A stretch of 64,000 nt of DNA from Streptomyces sp. NBC_00289 (lineage in GTDB: Bacteria; Actinomycetota; Actinomycetes; Streptomycetales; Streptomycetaceae), in NCBI RefSeq assembly GCF_041435115.1, contig NZ_CP108046.1, positions 2,232,001 through 2,296,000 on the forward strand. Reading direction: 5' to 3'. Under the pieces are notes generated by a model. That model did not search any database. It had not been told where the DNA came from and saw only the letters and a list, made by a program, of their open reading frames with translations. A program made the translations under genes and the position numbers. Position 1 is the first letter of the stretch. Each line of letters starts with the position of its first letter. This document shows positions 1 through 8,660 of the stretch, in pieces.

Positions 1-14
1 GCCCCGCCCCGCCC

Positions 15-833
15 TCAAGCCACCGCGGCGATCCGCATCTTGATGTCGTCCGGCGACAGCGCACCCTTGGCGGTCACGTGGTCCCCCGACGACTCCCCGC
101 GCAGCCGGCGTCCGATCCACGGAACCAGGTACTCGCGTGCCCAGTGGACGTCGTCCCGTCGGACGTCGAGGGGGCCGCGGTGCGGGAGCGGCGGCCAGGG
201 CTGGTCCGGGTCGGCCGGGACTTCCAGGCCGAGGACCTGACCGGCCCGCAGTGCCACGCGCGTGTGTCCCTCGGGCGACAGGTGGAGGCGGTCGCCGTCC
301 CAGGCCCGCCGGTCCTGAATGGTCTTGAGGGACCACAGGTCGAGCACCGGACAGCCGTACCGGTCGGCCACGGCCCGGACATGGCCGTTGTAGGTGGCGA
401 TCTTGCCGCGCAGATGCCTGAGCACGGGCACGCCACGGGTGTCGAAGCCGGTCGTCACCATGACGGTGCCGGAGACCGCGGTGAGCCGGGCGATCGCCCG
501 CTCGAAGCGCTCGGCGACCTCGTCGGGGTCCGTGCCGGGTCGGATGATGTCGTTGCCGCCGGCGCTGAACGACACCAGGTCGGGGGCCAGTTCGACGGCC
601 TGCGGAAGCTGGTCCTCGACGATCTGGTCGAGCAGCTTGCCGCGCACCGCGAGGTTCGCGTAGTCGAAGTCGCCCTCGGGTCGCCGGTCCGCGAGAAGCA
701 CCGCGAACCGGTCGGCCCAGCCGACGAACGCCCCTTCGGGGCCCGGGTCACCGACGCCCTCGGTGAAGCTGTCCCCCAGCGCCACGTACGACCCGATCAC
801 TGATCTGTTGTCACTCTTCGAATCGTCTGCCAC
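15..833 (-). CDS. SGNH/GDSL-family esterase or lipase
   Basis: The protein is 272 aa. It carries the SGNH hydrolase blocks: GDSFTEG at residues 20-26 with Ser22 as the likely nucleophile, NLAVRG at 60-65, SAGGND at 90-95, and a C-terminal DRLHLSPEGH with Asp181 and His184 completing the triad. This family hydrolyses ester bonds in lipids or acylated glycans. No signal peptide is visible, so it is probably cytoplasmic. The start is a GTG whose ribosome-binding site is weak (AAGGTG lies somewhat far upstream), so the start is less certain than the family. It is read as a single gene, and its natural substrate cannot be told from sequence. Confidence 0.9.
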   Translation of the reverse strand: MADDSKSDNRSVIGSYVALGDSFTEGVGDPGPEGAFVGWADRFAVLLADRRPEGDFDYANLAVRGKLLDQIVEDQLPQAVELAPDLVSFSAGGNDIIRPGTDPDEVAERFERAIARLTAVSGTVMVTTGFDTRGVPVLRHLRGKIATYNGHVRAVADRYGCPVLDLWSLKTIQDRRAWDGDRLHLSPEGHTRVALRAGQVLGLEVPADPDQPWPPLPHRGPLDVRRDDVHWAREYLVPWIGRRLRGESSGDHVTAKGALSPDDIKMRIAAVA

Positions 834-897
834 ATCGAGCCATGATTCACCTTCGGATGTGACCTACGCGATCGTAAGAATGGGTTGACTACCGGTG

Positions 898-926
898 AGA
901 TAAGCCACTCGTAAAGTGTTCACCAA
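898..926 (-). promoter_or_regulatory. Candidate housekeeping promoter for the SGNH hydrolase gene
   Basis: Read on the minus strand, TTGGTG and TTATCT are separated by 17 bases. This is a fair match to a vegetative -35/-10 pair, about 65 bases upstream of the GTG start. Inferred from sequence only. Confidence 0.4.
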
Positions 927-945
927 GCCAGGAATAGGCTTCTGG

Positions 946-1662
946 TCAGCGCTGTTGACGCGACGACTGCCACACCCGGAAGCCGGCGAGCCGGAAGTGG
1001 CTCCAGGTGGTCCGGAACGCGAAGTGCCCACTCGTGTACGGCTGCGGGTCGGCGAAGTCGAAGACGAGCCGTCCGTTGTTCCACCACCGCACGGTCGAAC
1101 CGTCGGACACGATCCGGACATGGTGGGGCCGGTTCGCCACGAGGAGCGGTTCGGTGTAGTCGTAGATCAGCGGACGCACGCCGGCCTCGCCGACGTAACG
1201 GCGCAGCCGGGTCGTGGTGTTGCCGTTGGCGCCGTAGCCGACGTAGTACGTCCTGAGGTGGTCGTACTCCGCGAGCGCCCCGCCCCTCGGGGTGGCGAAG
1301 AGGTCGTCGGGCGAGCGGACGTCGAGGGCGTTCCAGAAGTTGTTGAGGTCCGAGACCCGGTCGTTGACCCCGCCCTCCGAGACGGGCGTGGCGGTGTACT
1401 CGATGACGTACGGCCCCGTGAGCCGCTGCGTGAACCAGATCGTCGCCCCGGCGGGCACGTCGACGTCCAGCGTGCCGCGGGAGGCGGTGACGGTCCCGCC
1501 CTGCTCCAGTTCGACGGCCCACCGGCCGAGGCCGTGACGAAAGTCGTCGTGGGCGATCAGGCGGCGGTGGCGGGGCGCGGCGCTCGCGGTGGCGGCCGGG
1601 GCGAGGGCGGCCAGGGCGGCGCCGGCGGTCAGGGCGCCGAAGGCTCTGCGCGTGGTCGTCAC
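946..1662 (-). CDS. Secreted DUF6250-like protein (carbohydrate-related)
   Basis: The preferred start is GTG at 1662, because AAGGAG sits about 9 bases upstream. The longer upstream frame has no such support. The 238 aa product begins with a twin-arginine-like signal (TTTRRAFGALTAGAALAAL) and an Ala-rich cleavage region. The rest is a beta-rich single domain with Trp and Asp patches (HDDFRHGLGRW, DLNNFWNALDV, WWNNGRLVFDF). This resembles the DUF6250/YesU-like fold found with pectin or rhamnogalacturonan enzymes, so a role in binding or processing extracellular polysaccharide is plausible. No catalytic residues can be assigned. The family assignment rests on recalled sequence character. Confidence 0.75.
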   Translation of the reverse strand: MTTTRRAFGALTAGAALAALAPAATASAAPRHRRLIAHDDFRHGLGRWAVELEQGGTVTASRGTLDVDVPAGATIWFTQRLTGPYVIEYTATPVSEGGVNDRVSDLNNFWNALDVRSPDDLFATPRGGALAEYDHLRTYYVGYGANGNTTTRLRRYVGEAGVRPLIYDYTEPLLVANRPHHVRIVSDGSTVRWWNNGRLVFDFADPQPYTSGHFAFRTTWSHFRLAGFRVWQSSRQQR

Positions 1663-1877
1663 GGGGGTACGGCTCCTTCGGTGGGCGGGAGTGGTGCGGG
1701 AGGGCTCCGGGGCGCGTCCGGCCCCGCTGCCGTCGAGGTCGCGGGCAGACCTCCACCGACGGACGGAAAGCGCTTGCCCGCAACGGAGTTCACTGTGTCC
1801 CACCCCGTCCCTCCTGTCGACACCCCGAGGTCCCGCGCCACACGACCGCAACACGACGATCATGAACGCCACACACA

Positions 1878-1916
1878 CCGAAGGCCGGACCCAGGGGATA
1901 GGGGTCCGGCCTTCGG
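1878..1916 (-). terminator. Strong hairpin downstream of the LysM-M23 gene
   Basis: A perfect 15 bp inverted repeat (CCGAAGGCCGGACCC with its complement) encloses a 9-base loop, 30 bases beyond the stop of the minus-strand peptidase gene. The stem is GC-rich and lacks a long T-tract, as is common in Streptomyces. Confidence 0.8.
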
Positions 1917-1945
1917 CAGCGTGTCAGGCAGGGGTGGTGCGGGGA

Positions 1946-2905
1946 TCAGCCTACGGCGACGCCGTGCGCGCGCAGGTAGGCGATCGGGTCGACGTCGGAG
2001 CCGTAGTCCGGCGTGGTGCGGATCTCGAAGTGCAGGTGCGGGCCGGTCACGTTGCCGGTCGCACCGGAGAGGCCGACCTGCTGGCCCGCGCCGACGGCCT
2101 GGCCGGCCGAGACGGAGAGCTGCGACAGGTGGGCGTACTGCGCGTAGTAGCCGTCGGCCAGCTTGATGACGACCTGGTTGCCGTAGGCGCCGCCCCAGCC
2201 CGCCGAGACGACCGTGCCCGCGCCGACCGCCTTGAGCGAGGTACCGGTCGGGACGACGAAGTCGACGCCGGTGTGGTAGCCGCTGGACCACATACCGCCC
2301 GCCACGCGGTAGCCCGTGCCGACGGTGGCACCGCTGACCGGGAGGACGTCACCGCCGGAGGTGCTCGTCGACTCGGCGGCCTTGGTCGCGGCCGTCGTGT
2401 TCGACGAGGAGGAGGCGGACGACGAGGACTTCGCGGCCGACTTGGAGGACGACTTGGCCGACGAGGACGAGGACGACTTGGTCTTCGTGGTGCTCGGCGT
2501 GCTCGTCGCGGCCTTCTTGCCGATGCTCAGCTTCAGGCCGGGGTGGATCAGCGAGGGGTCCTCGCCGACGGCCGCCCGGTTGTCCTGGTAGAGCCGGTGC
2601 CAGCCACCGCTGACGTTCTGCTCGTCGGCGATCTTCGAGAGATAGTCACCGGCCCGGACCGAATAGGTCCGCGTGCCCGCGTTGTTGGTGGTGCTCTTCT
2701 TCTCGGCGGCCTTCGTCCCGGTGACGGGAGCGGACTGAGCGGCCTTTTCCGAAACGTTCTGGGCAACCGACTGGGGAGTGGCCGCATGGGCGCCGGTGGC
2801 CCCCAGAAGCGGGAGGGCGAGCGCGGCGCCGCCGGTTCCGGCGACGGCGATCGAGCGGGTGAAACGCTGGCTCTTGGGACGGCGGTGCTTACCCTTCGCG
2901 GGCAT
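1946..2905 (-). CDS. Secreted LysM-M23 cell-wall endopeptidase
   Basis: The 319 aa precursor has a basic N-terminus, a hydrophobic signal segment (about residues 19-42), a LysM domain (about 75-130) that binds peptidoglycan, a low-complexity Ser/Lys/Ala linker (about 130-185), and a C-terminal M23 domain. The M23 zinc motifs are HTGVDF (HxxxD) and HLHFE. Family members cleave peptide cross-links or glycine bridges in peptidoglycan. The ATG is preceded by GGAGAGG. Expression is probably controlled by the c-di-AMP riboswitch in its leader, the same logic known for rpfA and other Streptomyces wall hydrolases. It is monocistronic, with a strong terminator downstream. Confidence 0.93.
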   Translation of the reverse strand: MPAKGKHRRPKSQRFTRSIAVAGTGGAALALPLLGATGAHAATPQSVAQNVSEKAAQSAPVTGTKAAEKKSTTNNAGTRTYSVRAGDYLSKIADEQNVSGGWHRLYQDNRAAVGEDPSLIHPGLKLSIGKKAATSTPSTTKTKSSSSSSAKSSSKSAAKSSSSASSSSNTTAATKAAESTSTSGGDVLPVSGATVGTGYRVAGGMWSSGYHTGVDFVVPTGTSLKAVGAGTVVSAGWGGAYGNQVVIKLADGYYAQYAHLSQLSVSAGQAVGAGQQVGLSGATGNVTGPHLHFEIRTTPDYGSDVDPIAYLRAHGVAVG

Positions 2906-2921
2906 GGCGAATTCCTCTCCG

Positions 2922-3062
2922 GCGCCTGCGAGGTGAGCTGTCGGGTGCGGACTGGAGATGCCCGGCCGCGCCGAAACGCGGCTTTACCCCTAGCCGTTCC
3001 GGAGACCGGAACAGGCGGTTGTACCTGTGGGTCCCCCGCTCCTGCCATGGACGGGTGGGTGT
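2922..3062 (-). promoter_or_regulatory. ydaO/yuaA-type c-di-AMP riboswitch
   Basis: Read on the minus strand, the leader of the M23 gene contains the conserved ydaO blocks in order: GAGCGGGGGACCCA, a short hairpin, GGGGTAAAGCCGCG, GGGCATCT, then CCGCACCCGACAGCTCACC and CTCGCAGGC just before the ribosome-binding site. These match the recalled family consensus, allowing for GC-rich substitutions. Riboswitches of this class bind cyclic di-AMP and usually turn off downstream wall-hydrolase genes. The 5' boundary is approximate. Confidence 0.88.
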
Positions 3063-3372
3063 GTGCGGGCTCCGGGCGGTGGCAGGATTGGGCGTCCGTC
3101 CGGATCGGTGGTGAACGTAAGCGACCGGGACGCGAAGGAACAAGCGGCGGTTCCCCGCGCATGCGTTTCCTTTGCGCATTTCGGGGAATTACCGGTCACC
3201 CTCCGTGGAACAAAAGGCACCCGCATTGACCGAACGCCCTGGAAAAGCATGCGAATTACGTGAACATGACGGGCGACTCACGGTCACGAATATGACGCTG
3301 CTCACGCACGCCACCCCAGGAGCCCACATTCCACACGGAGTTGGAATGAAGGCGCCAATTCGGACAGACAGA
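3063..3372. other. Intergenic leader and promoter region, no gene seen
   Basis: About 310 bases separate the riboswitch from the 3' end of the galactosidase gene. It is less GC-rich than its surroundings and should hold the promoter of the M23 transcript. I could not pick a convincing -35/-10 pair and see no coding frame with a ribosome-binding site. Confidence 0.5.
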
Positions 3373-5442
3373 TCAGATGCGACGGAAACGGAAAAGCGTC
3401 GCATCGAAGTCGCCGCGCAATCCCGTACGCAATCCGTGATGCAACAGCACCGCACCTCGGTGCACTTCGCCCGTTTCGCGGCATTCGTACGTCGCTGTCG
3501 GGTCCAGTCCGCGCAGCCGGAGCGCCGGTGCGGGCTCACCGTGGCTCTGCGCCTGGAGCCAGGCGAGCACGACGGCCTCGTCCCCGAGCACGTACTGCAC
3601 GGCGCTCAGCCCGCCGCTCGGGGGACGGAGCCGGTACAGCTCGCCGCGCTGCACGAGAGGCCTGATCTCCTTGTAGAGCTCCACCCACTCCCGCGCCTCG
3701 GCGAGTTCCTCCTCCGTCCACCGAGAGAGGTCACCGCCGACCCCGAGAACCCCCGCCATCGCGCTCACGAACCGGAAGCGCAGCGAGCTGACCCGGCCGT
3801 TGAGCTGCGTGTTGGGGCTGTCGGTGACCCAGGCGGCCATCACGCGCGCGGGGTGGATCTGACTGAACCCGTACTGGATGGCGAGCCGGTCGAGCGGGTC
3901 GGTGTTGTCGGAGGTCCACACCTGGTCGGTACGGCCGAGGACGCCGAGGTCGATCCGGCCGCCCCCACCGGAGCAGGACTCGAAGGCGACTCCCGGGTGG
4001 GCCGCCCGCAGCCGGTCCAACAGGCGGTACAGGGCGTGCACGTGGTCGACCCACAACCGCTGCGGGTACGGCTCGCCGGGCCAGCCGGCGTCGGTGAAGC
4101 AGCGGTTGAAGTCCCATTTGACGTAGTCGATCGGGGCGCTGGACAGGAGTCCGTCGAGCTGCTCCCAGAGATAGTTCTGGACATCTTCACGAGCGAGGTT
4201 CAGTACGAGCTGATTGCGGAGTTCCGTCCGCTTTCGTCCCGGCTGGAACTGCACCCAGTCCGGATGGGCCCGGTAGAGGTCGCTGTCCGGGTTGACCATC
4301 TCCGGCTCGACCCAGATACCGAACTGCATGCCGAGCTCGTGCACGTGGTCGGCGAGGGGGGTGAGCCCGGCGGCGAACCGGTCCGGGTTGGGCGTCCAGT
4401 CGCCGAGTCCGGCGCGGTCGCTGGTGCGGGCCCCGAACCAGCCGTCGTCGACCACGAACAGCTCGACCCCGATCGCCGCGGCCCGGCGCGCGAGCGTGCC
4501 CTGCTGCTCCTCGGAGATGTCGAACTCGGTGGCCTCCCAGGAGTTGAAGAGCACGGGCCGGTCCTGGCCGGCGTCAGGGATGACGTAGGCACGCTGATAG
4601 GCGTGCCAGGCGCGGCTCGCCCCGCCGAAGCCGCCGTCGCTCCACAGGCCCGCGAAGACGGGCGTCGTGAAGGACTCGCCCGTCTCCAGGCGGAGCAGCC
4701 CGGACTCGTCGTAGCCGGCCCCGCCGGTGATCTGCACGCGCGCGTCCGGGAGTTGGGCCACGGCGATACGCCAGGTGCCGGACCAGCCGAGGGCGCAGCC
4801 GTAGACCTCGCCGCGTTCCTCGGTCGCGTCGGTGTCGAGCGCGACCCAGGGCAGGTGCTGGTGCCCGGTGTGGCCGCGGCGGCTGCCGATGACCTTCTCC
4901 CCGTAGGTGAGCTCGCCGCGTACGAGCCGGGACTCCGCGGCCCAGCGGCCGTGCAGCTGGGACAGGCGCCAGCCGTCACGGTCGGGCAGGGTCCAGGTGG
5001 CGGAGTCGGCGCGCAGCAGCTCGACCGCCGGCCCGTCGTTGTCCAGCGTCACCCGGCGCTCCACGACGTCGTCGCGCATCCGGTAGTGCAGGGTGACGGC
5101 GAGGCCCGCGTCCCGGAAGCGGAGCCGCAGCTCGTCGCCCTCGACCTCGTACCGTTCGAAGGTCCACTCGGTGCCGCGCCGCTCGTCCGTGCGCACGGAC
5201 AGCGCGGGGCGCGTGAAACGGGGGCCGCCCTCGACCGGGTACTCCTCGCGTCCGTCGAGCGGGGACTCGAAGGGCCAGTAGTCGGGCAGCGGACGGACGG
5301 CCAGGGCCTCGGCGTCGGCGAGCGCGATCCGCGAACCCCAGTGCAGGTGCAGCAGTTCGTCGGTCTCGGTCAGATGGACGGCGTAACTGCTGGCCGGCCC
5401 GGACAGAAGCCACGTACGGCCGTTTTCGGCGATTTCCAGCAT
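3373..5442 (-). CDS. GH36 alpha-galactosidase
   Basis: The 689 aa enzyme hydrolyses terminal alpha-galactosides such as melibiose and raffinose-type sugars. The GH36 signatures are present: DDGWFGAR, YVKWDFNR (the Asp is the expected nucleophile) and SCSGGGGRIDLG followed by QVWTSDNTDP, which carries the acid/base Asp. An N-terminal beta-sandwich, central TIM barrel and C-terminal beta domain fit the length. There is no signal peptide, so it acts on imported sugars. I prefer ATG at 5442, which has GAGGG five bases upstream, over the upstream TTG at 5475. No sugar transporter or regulator is adjacent. Confidence 0.93.
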   Translation of the reverse strand: MLEIAENGRTWLLSGPASSYAVHLTETDELLHLHWGSRIALADAEALAVRPLPDYWPFESPLDGREEYPVEGGPRFTRPALSVRTDERRGTEWTFERYEVEGDELRLRFRDAGLAVTLHYRMRDDVVERRVTLDNDGPAVELLRADSATWTLPDRDGWRLSQLHGRWAAESRLVRGELTYGEKVIGSRRGHTGHQHLPWVALDTDATEERGEVYGCALGWSGTWRIAVAQLPDARVQITGGAGYDESGLLRLETGESFTTPVFAGLWSDGGFGGASRAWHAYQRAYVIPDAGQDRPVLFNSWEATEFDISEEQQGTLARRAAAIGVELFVVDDGWFGARTSDRAGLGDWTPNPDRFAAGLTPLADHVHELGMQFGIWVEPEMVNPDSDLYRAHPDWVQFQPGRKRTELRNQLVLNLAREDVQNYLWEQLDGLLSSAPIDYVKWDFNRCFTDAGWPGEPYPQRLWVDHVHALYRLLDRLRAAHPGVAFESCSGGGGRIDLGVLGRTDQVWTSDNTDPLDRLAIQYGFSQIHPARVMAAWVTDSPNTQLNGRVSSLRFRFVSAMAGVLGVGGDLSRWTEEELAEAREWVELYKEIRPLVQRGELYRLRPPSGGLSAVQYVLGDEAVVLAWLQAQSHGEPAPALRLRGLDPTATYECRETGEVHRGAVLLHHGLRTGLRGDFDATLFRFRRI

Positions 5443-5611
5443 CGGGCCCTCACAGATACGGACAGGTGCGCTCAAGGATCAACATCATCATCGGCCATGG
5501 GCCTGTGAGGCAACGCCTGTGGACAACTGATTGCCCCAGGAACGCATGTCGTATGGTCGTCGGGGAGCCCGCCGATGAGCCGCGTCGGCGGGACCGACCG
5601 GGAGGAGCCCC

Positions 5612-6409
5612 GTGACGCAGCAGGTCCCGTCCACCGAGCCCGAGCTGGCCGGTGTGCGCAACTTCCGTGACGTGGGCGGACTGCCGACGGTGGACGGTCG
5701 CCGGGTGCGACACGGAGTGCTGTTCCGCAGCGGTCACCTCGCGCACGCGACGCCGGAGGACGCCGCGTTCCTCGACACCCTGGGCCTGCACACGATCTTC
5801 GACTTCCGCAACGCGGCCGACCAGAGGCTCGAGGGCCCCGACGTCGAACTGCGGGGTGTGCGCAATGTGAACCTGCCGCTGAGCGACCCGGCCGACGGCT
5901 CCGAGTTCTGGAAGATGGTCCGCGACGGCGAGATCGACGAACTGCGCGCGATCCTCGACGACGGCAAGGGCGCGGGCCGGATGATCAGGTCCTACCGCAA
6001 GATCGTCAAGGAGCGCACCGCCGTGCACTCACTGGTTCTGCGCGCGCTGGCCGAGGACAGCGTCCCGGCCCTGATGCACTGCGCGGCCGGCAAGGACCGC
6101 GCGGGACTGTCCGTGGCGGTGACGCTGCTCGCCCTGGGCGTGGAGCGCGAGGCCATCGTGGCCGACTACCTGAAGTCCAACGCCCGGCACCGCCGCTACA
6201 AGGTGCGCCGCAGCGGCAGCTCTTCCTCGGCGTACTCCCCCGAGGTCATGGAACTGCTCAGTCCCCTGTTCGACGCGCGCGCCGAGTATCTGGCGGCGGC
6301 CTTCGACACCATCGAGGAGACCTGGGGCGGCGTCGACGCCTACCTGGAGCAGGGGCTGGGGATCACCCCGGAGATCCGGGAACGCCTGCGGGAGCGACTG
6401 CTCGACTGA
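5612..6409 (+). CDS. Tyrosine-protein phosphatase (DSP/Y_phosphatase3 type)
   Basis: The 265 aa protein has the P-loop phosphatase signature HCAAGKDRAG, with Cys157 as nucleophile and Arg163 binding phosphate. An N-terminal NFRDVGGL motif is typical of bacterial Tyr or dual-specificity phosphatases of this family. The substrate may be phosphotyrosine, or a phosphoinositide as in related MptpB-like enzymes. The GTG start has GGAGGAG six bases upstream. It is transcribed divergently from the galactosidase, across a 169-base gap. It has no operon partner. Confidence 0.92.
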   Translation: MTQQVPSTEPELAGVRNFRDVGGLPTVDGRRVRHGVLFRSGHLAHATPEDAAFLDTLGLHTIFDFRNAADQRLEGPDVELRGVRNVNLPLSDPADGSEFWKMVRDGEIDELRAILDDGKGAGRMIRSYRKIVKERTAVHSLVLRALAEDSVPALMHCAAGKDRAGLSVAVTLLALGVEREAIVADYLKSNARHRRYKVRRSGSSSSAYSPEVMELLSPLFDARAEYLAAAFDTIEETWGGVDAYLEQGLGITPEIRERLRERLLD

Positions 6410-6455
6410 GCCGCCCGCCACCGAGGCCGCCCCGCCCCGGTGCGGCAGGCCGCGG

Positions 6456-6581
6456 TTACTTCGCGCCCACCTCGAACAGCAGGTAGAGGAAGGCGGCGAA
6501 GACGTGTCCCACCGCGATGTAGATGATCAGGCGCACCCACAGGGCGCGGGGGAACTTCTCCTCGATGTTGCGTTCGCTCAT
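6456..6581 (-). CDS. 41 aa single-span membrane protein, DUF6126-like
   Basis: The ORF encodes 41 aa: a charged N-terminus (MSERNIEEKFPRALW), one hydrophobic span (about residues 16-36) and a short polar tail. It overlaps the stop of the XRE-cupin gene as ATGA and has GGAGAG upstream, so the two are translationally coupled. I recall such proteins as the DUF6126 family, which commonly follow XRE-cupin regulators in Streptomyces. Function is unknown. Coupling suggests it works with, or is dosed against, the regulator. Confidence 0.85.
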   Translation of the reverse strand: MSERNIEEKFPRALWVRLIIYIAVGHVFAAFLYLLFEVGAK

Positions 6582-7207
6582 GATGTCTCTCCAGTGATGG
6601 GGCCCAGGCACAGCGCGGCTGTGGGGCTCTGCAGCAGGGTGTGGACGAACAGCAGGTCGACCCCGTCCGGGTCGACGGCGGCGATGCGGTGCGGGGTCAG
6701 CGAGTCGAAGTGCGCGCTGTCCCCCGCGTCGAGCCGGTGCGTGGCGTCCCCCAGGCGCAGCCGCAGCCGGCCCCGCAGGACGTGGAGCCACTCCTCGCCG
6801 GGGTGTACGCGCACGATGTCGCCCTGGGAGCCGTGGGGGACGTGCACCCGCAGGGCCTGCATGCCCCGCCCCGGGGCGCCGGCCGGCCAGTAGGTCCAGC
6901 CGCCCGCCTCGGTGGGCTCCATGTCGGCTCCGCGCACGACGGCGTCCCGTTCGGCGAGCGTCTCGCCGAGAAGTTCCGAGACCGTCGTACCGTAGATACG
7001 GGCGAGCGCCAGCAGCATCGGCAGCGAGGGCTGCCGCTGCCCCGTCTCCAGCCGGGAGAGGTGGGCGGGCGACAGACCGGCGGTGCGGGCCGCGGCCTCC
7101 AGGGTGAGGGAGGCCCGGCGGCGCAGCGAGCGGAGCTGCGGGGCGACGGCGGGAAGGTCGGCGACCGTTCCGGCCGGCAGCTGGTTCTCGGCTTCCGGAG
7201 AGCTCAT
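6578..7207 (-). CDS. XRE-family regulator with C-terminal cupin domain
   Basis: The N-terminal helix-turn-helix has the XRE pattern (LTLEAAARTAGLSPAHLSRL, about residues 35-54 from this start). The C-terminal half (about 120-190) is a cupin with HPGEEWLHVLRGRLRLRLG, likely sensing a small ligand. From ATG 7207 the product is 209 aa. ATG 7216 is an alternative start and neither has an ideal ribosome-binding site. Two inverted repeats with identical half-sites lie just upstream, indicating autoregulation. It follows the hopanoid aminotransferase gene on the same strand after 67 bases, so it could also report on that operon. Confidence 0.88.
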   Translation of the reverse strand: MSSPEAENQLPAGTVADLPAVAPQLRSLRRRASLTLEAAARTAGLSPAHLSRLETGQRQPSLPMLLALARIYGTTVSELLGETLAERDAVVRGADMEPTEAGGWTYWPAGAPGRGMQALRVHVPHGSQGDIVRVHPGEEWLHVLRGRLRLRLGDATHRLDAGDSAHFDSLTPHRIAAVDPDGVDLLFVHTLLQSPTAALCLGPITGETS

Positions 7208-7227
7208 GCACTCCATTGAGCCGCAGG

Positions 7228-7265
7228 TTTGCCTCTGCGGCAAATTTTTTGCCCCAAAGGCAAAA
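7228..7265. promoter_or_regulatory. Twin inverted-repeat operators upstream of the XRE-cupin gene
   Basis: Two palindromes share the half-site design TTTGCC-N5-GGCAAA. One spans 7228-7244. The other spans 7247-7265 and is extended to TTTTGCC-N5-GGCAAAA. Their centres are 20 bases apart, about two helical turns. They fill the gap between the aminotransferase stop and the regulator start, and are likely bound by the regulator itself. Direct sequence observation; the binding protein is inferred. Confidence 0.75.
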
Positions 7266-7274
7266 GCCTCCGTC

Positions 7275-8660
7275 CTACCGGTTCGCGACCGCCTGCTTGA
7301 CGAGCGTCCGGCTGAAGTCCCACATCAGCCCGCCGCCGCTGTGCGCGTCGTCCATCACGGCCGTGAACGCGTCGACGAACCGGTCGACATCCCGCTCGTC
7401 GACGACCAGCGGCGGGATCAGCTTGATCACCTCCAGGTGGTCGCCGGAGACCTGGGTCAGGATCCGGTGCCGCTGCAGCAGCGGCACGACGACCATCTGC
7501 GCGAACAGCCCCTTGCGGGCAGCCTGCAGCATCGTCCAGCGGCCGCGCAGCTTCAGCGACCTGGGTCGGCCGAACTCGATGCCGATCATCAGGCCCCGGC
7601 CGCGGACGTCGGCGAGCAGCTCGTACGTGTCGGTCAGCGCCGCGAGCCGGGACCTGAGCAGGTCGCCGGTGGTGCGGGCGTTCGCGACGATCTGCTCGTT
7701 CTCCATGACGGACAGCACGGCCAGGCCCGCCGCCATGGCCTGCGCGTTGGACCCGAAACTCGCCGAGTGGACCAGGACCCGGTCCATCGACGAGTAGACC
7801 TTCTTGAAGATCCAGTCCTTGCCGAGGGTGGCCCCGACCGGCACATAGCCGCCTGAGAGCGCCTTGGCCACGCACACCAGGTCCGGTTCGACGCCCTCCT
7901 CGCGCTGATAGGCGTAGAAGTCGCCGGTCCGGCCCAGACCCGTCTGCACCTCGTCCGCGATGAGCAGGGCCTTGTGCCGGCGCAGCAGCTCCTGGGCGGC
8001 GCGCAGGTATCCGGGCGGCGCCTCGTGCACGCCCTTGCCCTGGATCGGCTCGACGACCAGGGCGGCCACGTCGCCCTTCTTCAACTCCCGCGCCAGGGCG
8101 TCGAGATCGCCGAGCGGCACGGCCGTGTCGGGCAGCAGCGGGGCGAAGCCGTCCCGGAAGCCGTCCTCGCCGTTGACCGAGAGCGAGCCGGTCGTCAGGC
8201 CGTGGAAGGCGTGGTCGCAGTACAGGATCCGGGGCCTGCCGGTGGCGTACCGGGCGAACTTCAGCGCGGTCTCGACCGCCTCCGTACCGCTGTTGCCGAA
8301 GAACACCCGGTCCAGGTGCGGGCTGTGCGTGAGGAGCTTCTCGGCCAGCAGCCCGGGCAGCGGCTGGCAGTCGAAGCGGGTGAGGTCGGCGAGCTGGGCG
8401 TCGAGGACGTCGTGCAGCGCCTGGCGGACGACGGGGTGGTGGCGCCCCAGCCCCATCACGCCGAACCCGGCGAGCATGTCCAGGTAGTCGTTGCCGTCGG
8501 CGTCCCAGAAGTGGGCGCCCTCGGCCCGCTCGTAGACCTTGTCGAAGCCGATCGTGTGCAGCATGCGCGGGAGCTGGTGGTTGAGGTACTTGCTGTGCAG
8601 CTCGTAGCGCTCGGCCCCGCGTTCGGCCAGCAGCGCGCCGAGGTCGAACTCCTTGGTCAT
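7275..8660 (-). CDS. hpnO: Class III aminotransferase of the hopanoid cluster (HpnO-like)
   Basis: The 461 aa PLP enzyme belongs to the ornithine/acetylornithine aminotransferase family. Features include [17 protein letters not shown], the Asp-binding [13 protein letters not shown], and a PLP-Lys expected in [15 protein letters not shown]. Given its place after hpnH/hpnG, the likely reaction is transamination of an oxidised ribosylhopane side chain to give aminobacteriohopanetriol, as described for HpnO. Its ATG overlaps the dxs stop (ATGA), showing translational coupling. The specific substrate is inferred from context, since sequence alone supports only the family. Confidence 0.88.
   Translation of the reverse strand: MTKEFDLGALLAERGAERYELHSKYLNHQLPRMLHTIGFDKVYERAEGAHFWDADGNDYLDMLAGFGVMGLGRHHPVVRQALHDVLDAQLADLTRFDCQPLPGLLAEKLLTHSPHLDRVFFGNSGTEAVETALKFARYATGRPRILYCDHAFHGLTTGSLSVNGEDGFRDGFAPLLPDTAVPLGDLDALARELKKGDVAALVVEPIQGKGVHEAPPGYLRAAQELLRRHKALLIADEVQTGLGRTGDFYAYQREEGVEPDLVCVAKALSGGYVPVGATLGKDWIFKKVYSSMDRVLVHSASFGSNAQAMAAGLAVLSVMENEQIVANARTTGDLLRSRLAALTDTYELLADVRGRGLMIGIEFGRPRSLKLRGRWTMLQAARKGLFAQMVVVPLLQRHRILTQVSGDHLEVIKLIPPLVVDERDVDRFVDAFTAVMDDAHSGGGLMWDFSRTLVKQAVANR

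Noticed and set aside
5442..5475. TTG start at 5475 for the alpha-galactosidase
   Set aside because: ATG 5442 has a good ribosome-binding site, while the extra 11 residues have no support.
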